A program made the translations under genes and the position numbers. This document shows, piece after piece, positions 5,395-6,989 of a DNA stretch of 6,989 nucleotides (position 1 is its first letter; each line of letters starts with the position of its first letter). The stretch is from Leptospiraceae bacterium UBA2033 (GTDB lineage: Bacteria > Spirochaetota > Leptospiria > Leptospirales > Leptospiraceae): contig DDBL01000031.1 of NCBI GenBank assembly GCA_002333425.1, positions 60,292 through 67,280 on the forward strand, written 5' to 3'. The notes beneath the pieces are model-generated. The model searched no databases. It saw only the letters and a program-made list of their open reading frames with translations, and was not told the origin of the DNA.

Positions 5395-6989
5395 ATGTTT
5401 AAGGATATTAGTTTAAAGACAAAGTTTTCATTGGTATTTGCTTCTCTTGTAGTATTATTGATTGTTGTAACTTCGGTTACATATTATCAAATTAGAGAAC
5501 TTGACAAAATGAATGAACGTGTTGTTGATGGCGATTTGGTTAAATTATCTGCTGTAAAAGAAGCAATGAATTCAGCAAGAGATAACGCAATTGCAACTGC
5601 TGAATATTTTTTTGTGACGGATAAACAAAAGTATGCGCAAATTGCGGAGAGAATGGAAAAAAATAAGGTAAGCATTGATAAATCACTTGAATTACTCCAT
5701 AACCTGATTCAATATCCCGAAAACAAAGCTAGACTTGCAAAGGCTGTTGAACTAAGAAAAAGTTATAGAGAGAGCTTTAACGAAATCCGAGACTTAATTG
5801 TTCAAAAAAATAATCCCAAAGAAGCTACAACAAAATATATAACTGACTTAAATCCAAAATTAAAAGCCTATATGGAGGCTTATGAGGATTTGCTTCTAGG
5901 GCTTGATAAAGTAACAAAACAGAACCAAAAACAAAATGCAGATGCAATGTCTACTGCCCAAATTCTTATTTTGAGTTTAAATCTAGTTTTGATTGTTGTT
6001 TTACTGATAGGCTGGTACATTGTTCGTAATATCCTAAATCAAATCGAACTTTCCAATATCGAAAATCTGAAATTCAAGATAGCTCTTGATGGCACAAGTT
6101 CAAACATTATGATGGCGGATAACGATCGTAATGTTACTTATATGAATAAGGCTATTAAAAAGATGTTTTCTGATTCAGAGTCAGACATTAAAAAACAGAT
6201 TCCTATGTTTAATGTAGCTTCCGTGATGGGTTCTAATATTGACAGTTATCATAAAAATCCAGCTCATCAAAAAGGAATTCTTGCTTCGATCACAAGTGAA
6301 TACAAATCCTCCATCATGATTGGAGGGCGCTATTTTGATTTGTATGCAAATCCAATCATGGATGAAAAAGGAAATCGTTTTGGGACGTCAGTAGAATGGA
6401 GAGATGTTACTTTAATCAATGAGAAGAATGCAGATTGGGCAGGTCAAATTGAGGCTATTGGCAAATCACAGGCAACGATTGAGTTCAAGATGGATGGAAC
6501 GATTATTAATGCTAACGATATTTTCTTAAATGCAATGGGATATACATTAAATGAAATAAAAGGGCAACACCACCAAATGTTTGCAGAGCCTGAGTTTGTC
6601 AAAACCGATGAATACAGACAATTTTGGATTAAACTCAATCGTGGAGAATACCAAACTGCTGAATACAAAAGAATTGGCAAGGGCGGCAGGGAAGTCTGGT
6701 TACAAGCAACTTACAATCCAATTTTAGATTTGACTGGAAAACCGTTTAAGGTAGTGAAATACGCGACTGTTATTACAGAACAAAAGCGCCTAGGTTTAGA
6801 AATGGCTCGAATCGTAGAGGATGTTGTTCGAGTGATGGATGGACTAGAAAAAGGTGATCTTACTCGGACAATTACAAATGAGTATGAAGGTGGATTTGGA
6901 CGACTTAAAAATTCTTTAAATAACACAATAGCAAAATTAACAGAAATAATTAATGAAGTCAGAGCGAGTACCGACTCCATAGTAAGTGC
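5395..6989 (+). CDS. Methyl-accepting chemotaxis protein with two PAS domains and HAMP (3'-truncated by the window edge)
   Basis: The first 531 codons of an inner-membrane chemoreceptor; the frame is still open at the last base. A short basic start (MFKDISLKTK) is followed by TM1 (about 9-25), then a helical periplasmic domain (about 26-187) resembling the four-helix-bundle MCP sensor, and TM2 (about 188-210). Two PAS domains follow in the cytoplasm. The first (about 224-339) includes NPAHQKG and GGRYFDLYANPI, a form common in MCPs. The second (about 350-462) has GQHHQMF, EYRQFW and REVWLQATYNPI, as in Aer/BdlA-like PAS domains that bind FAD or heme. A HAMP segment (about 466-520, with GDLTRTI) then begins the route to the signalling hairpin, which is not in the window. 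The ligand cannot be read from the sequence; redox, oxygen or a small molecule are options. Position directly after cheA suggests it feeds that kinase. The start is fixed by GGAGGA 8 nt upstream. Confidence 0.93.
   Translation, partial: MFKDISLKTKFSLVFASLVVLLIVVTSVTYYQIRELDKMNERVVDGDLVKLSAVKEAMNSARDNAIATAEYFFVTDKQKYAQIAERMEKNKVSIDKSLELLHNLIQYPENKARLAKAVELRKSYRESFNEIRDLIVQKNNPKEATTKYITDLNPKLKAYMEAYEDLLLGLDKVTKQNQKQNADAMSTAQILILSLNLVLIVVLLIGWYIVRNILNQIELSNIENLKFKIALDGTSSNIMMADNDRNVTYMNKAIKKMFSDSESDIKKQIPMFNVASVMGSNIDSYHKNPAHQKGILASITSEYKSSIMIGGRYFDLYANPIMDEKGNRFGTSVEWRDVTLINEKNADWAGQIEAIGKSQATIEFKMDGTIINANDIFLNAMGYTLNEIKGQHHQMFAEPEFVKTDEYRQFWIKLNRGEYQTAEYKRIGKGGREVWLQATYNPILDLTGKPFKVVKYATVITEQKRLGLEMARIVEDVVRVMDGLEKGDLTRTITNEYEGGFGRLKNSLNNTIAKLTEIINEVRASTDSIVS

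Overview
The window is a single-strand (+) run of six signalling genes from an AT-rich bacterium, roughly one third G+C by eye. The low G+C, a TTG start, the CheA/STAS/CheY arrangement and the style of the receiver–kinase proteins are most reminiscent of a Leptospira-like spirochaete. That assignment is an impression from protein style, not a proven one. No minus-strand gene, RNA gene, CRISPR array or insertion sequence was seen.

Layout: (1) 1-990, the 3' part of a hybrid with an N-terminal receiver and a C-terminal histidine kinase whose H, N, G1 and G2 boxes all look intact. (2) A 101-nt gap, 991-1091, holding a nested inverted repeat. (3) 1092-2342, a second receiver + GHKL protein of the same general plan. 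Its phosphoacceptor histidine is replaced and its G1 motif is degenerate, so it looks like a pseudo-kinase. (4) 2345-2710, a stand-alone CheY-type receiver starting at TTG behind a strong Shine-Dalgarno sequence. (5) 2714-3094, a single-domain STAS protein. (6) 3098-5341, a full-length CheA (P1, P2-like, P3, P4, P5). (7) A 53-nt gap with a strong Shine-Dalgarno sequence. (8) 5395 to the window end, the N-terminal 531 codons of a membrane chemoreceptor (MCP) with a periplasmic helical sensor, two cytoplasmic PAS domains and a HAMP domain. Its signalling tip lies beyond the window.

Genes 2 to 5 are separated by 2 to 3 nt and are almost certainly one transcript; the MCP follows closely. Working model: the MCP senses through its periplasmic and PAS domains and controls CheA, which phosphorylates CheY and possibly other receivers. 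The two receiver–kinase proteins and the STAS protein are extra parts absent from a minimal chemotaxis set. They suggest an accessory chemosensory pathway whose output may not be, or may not only be, the flagellar motor. No cheW, cheR, cheB or cheD is visible; they would have to lie outside the window or elsewhere in the genome.
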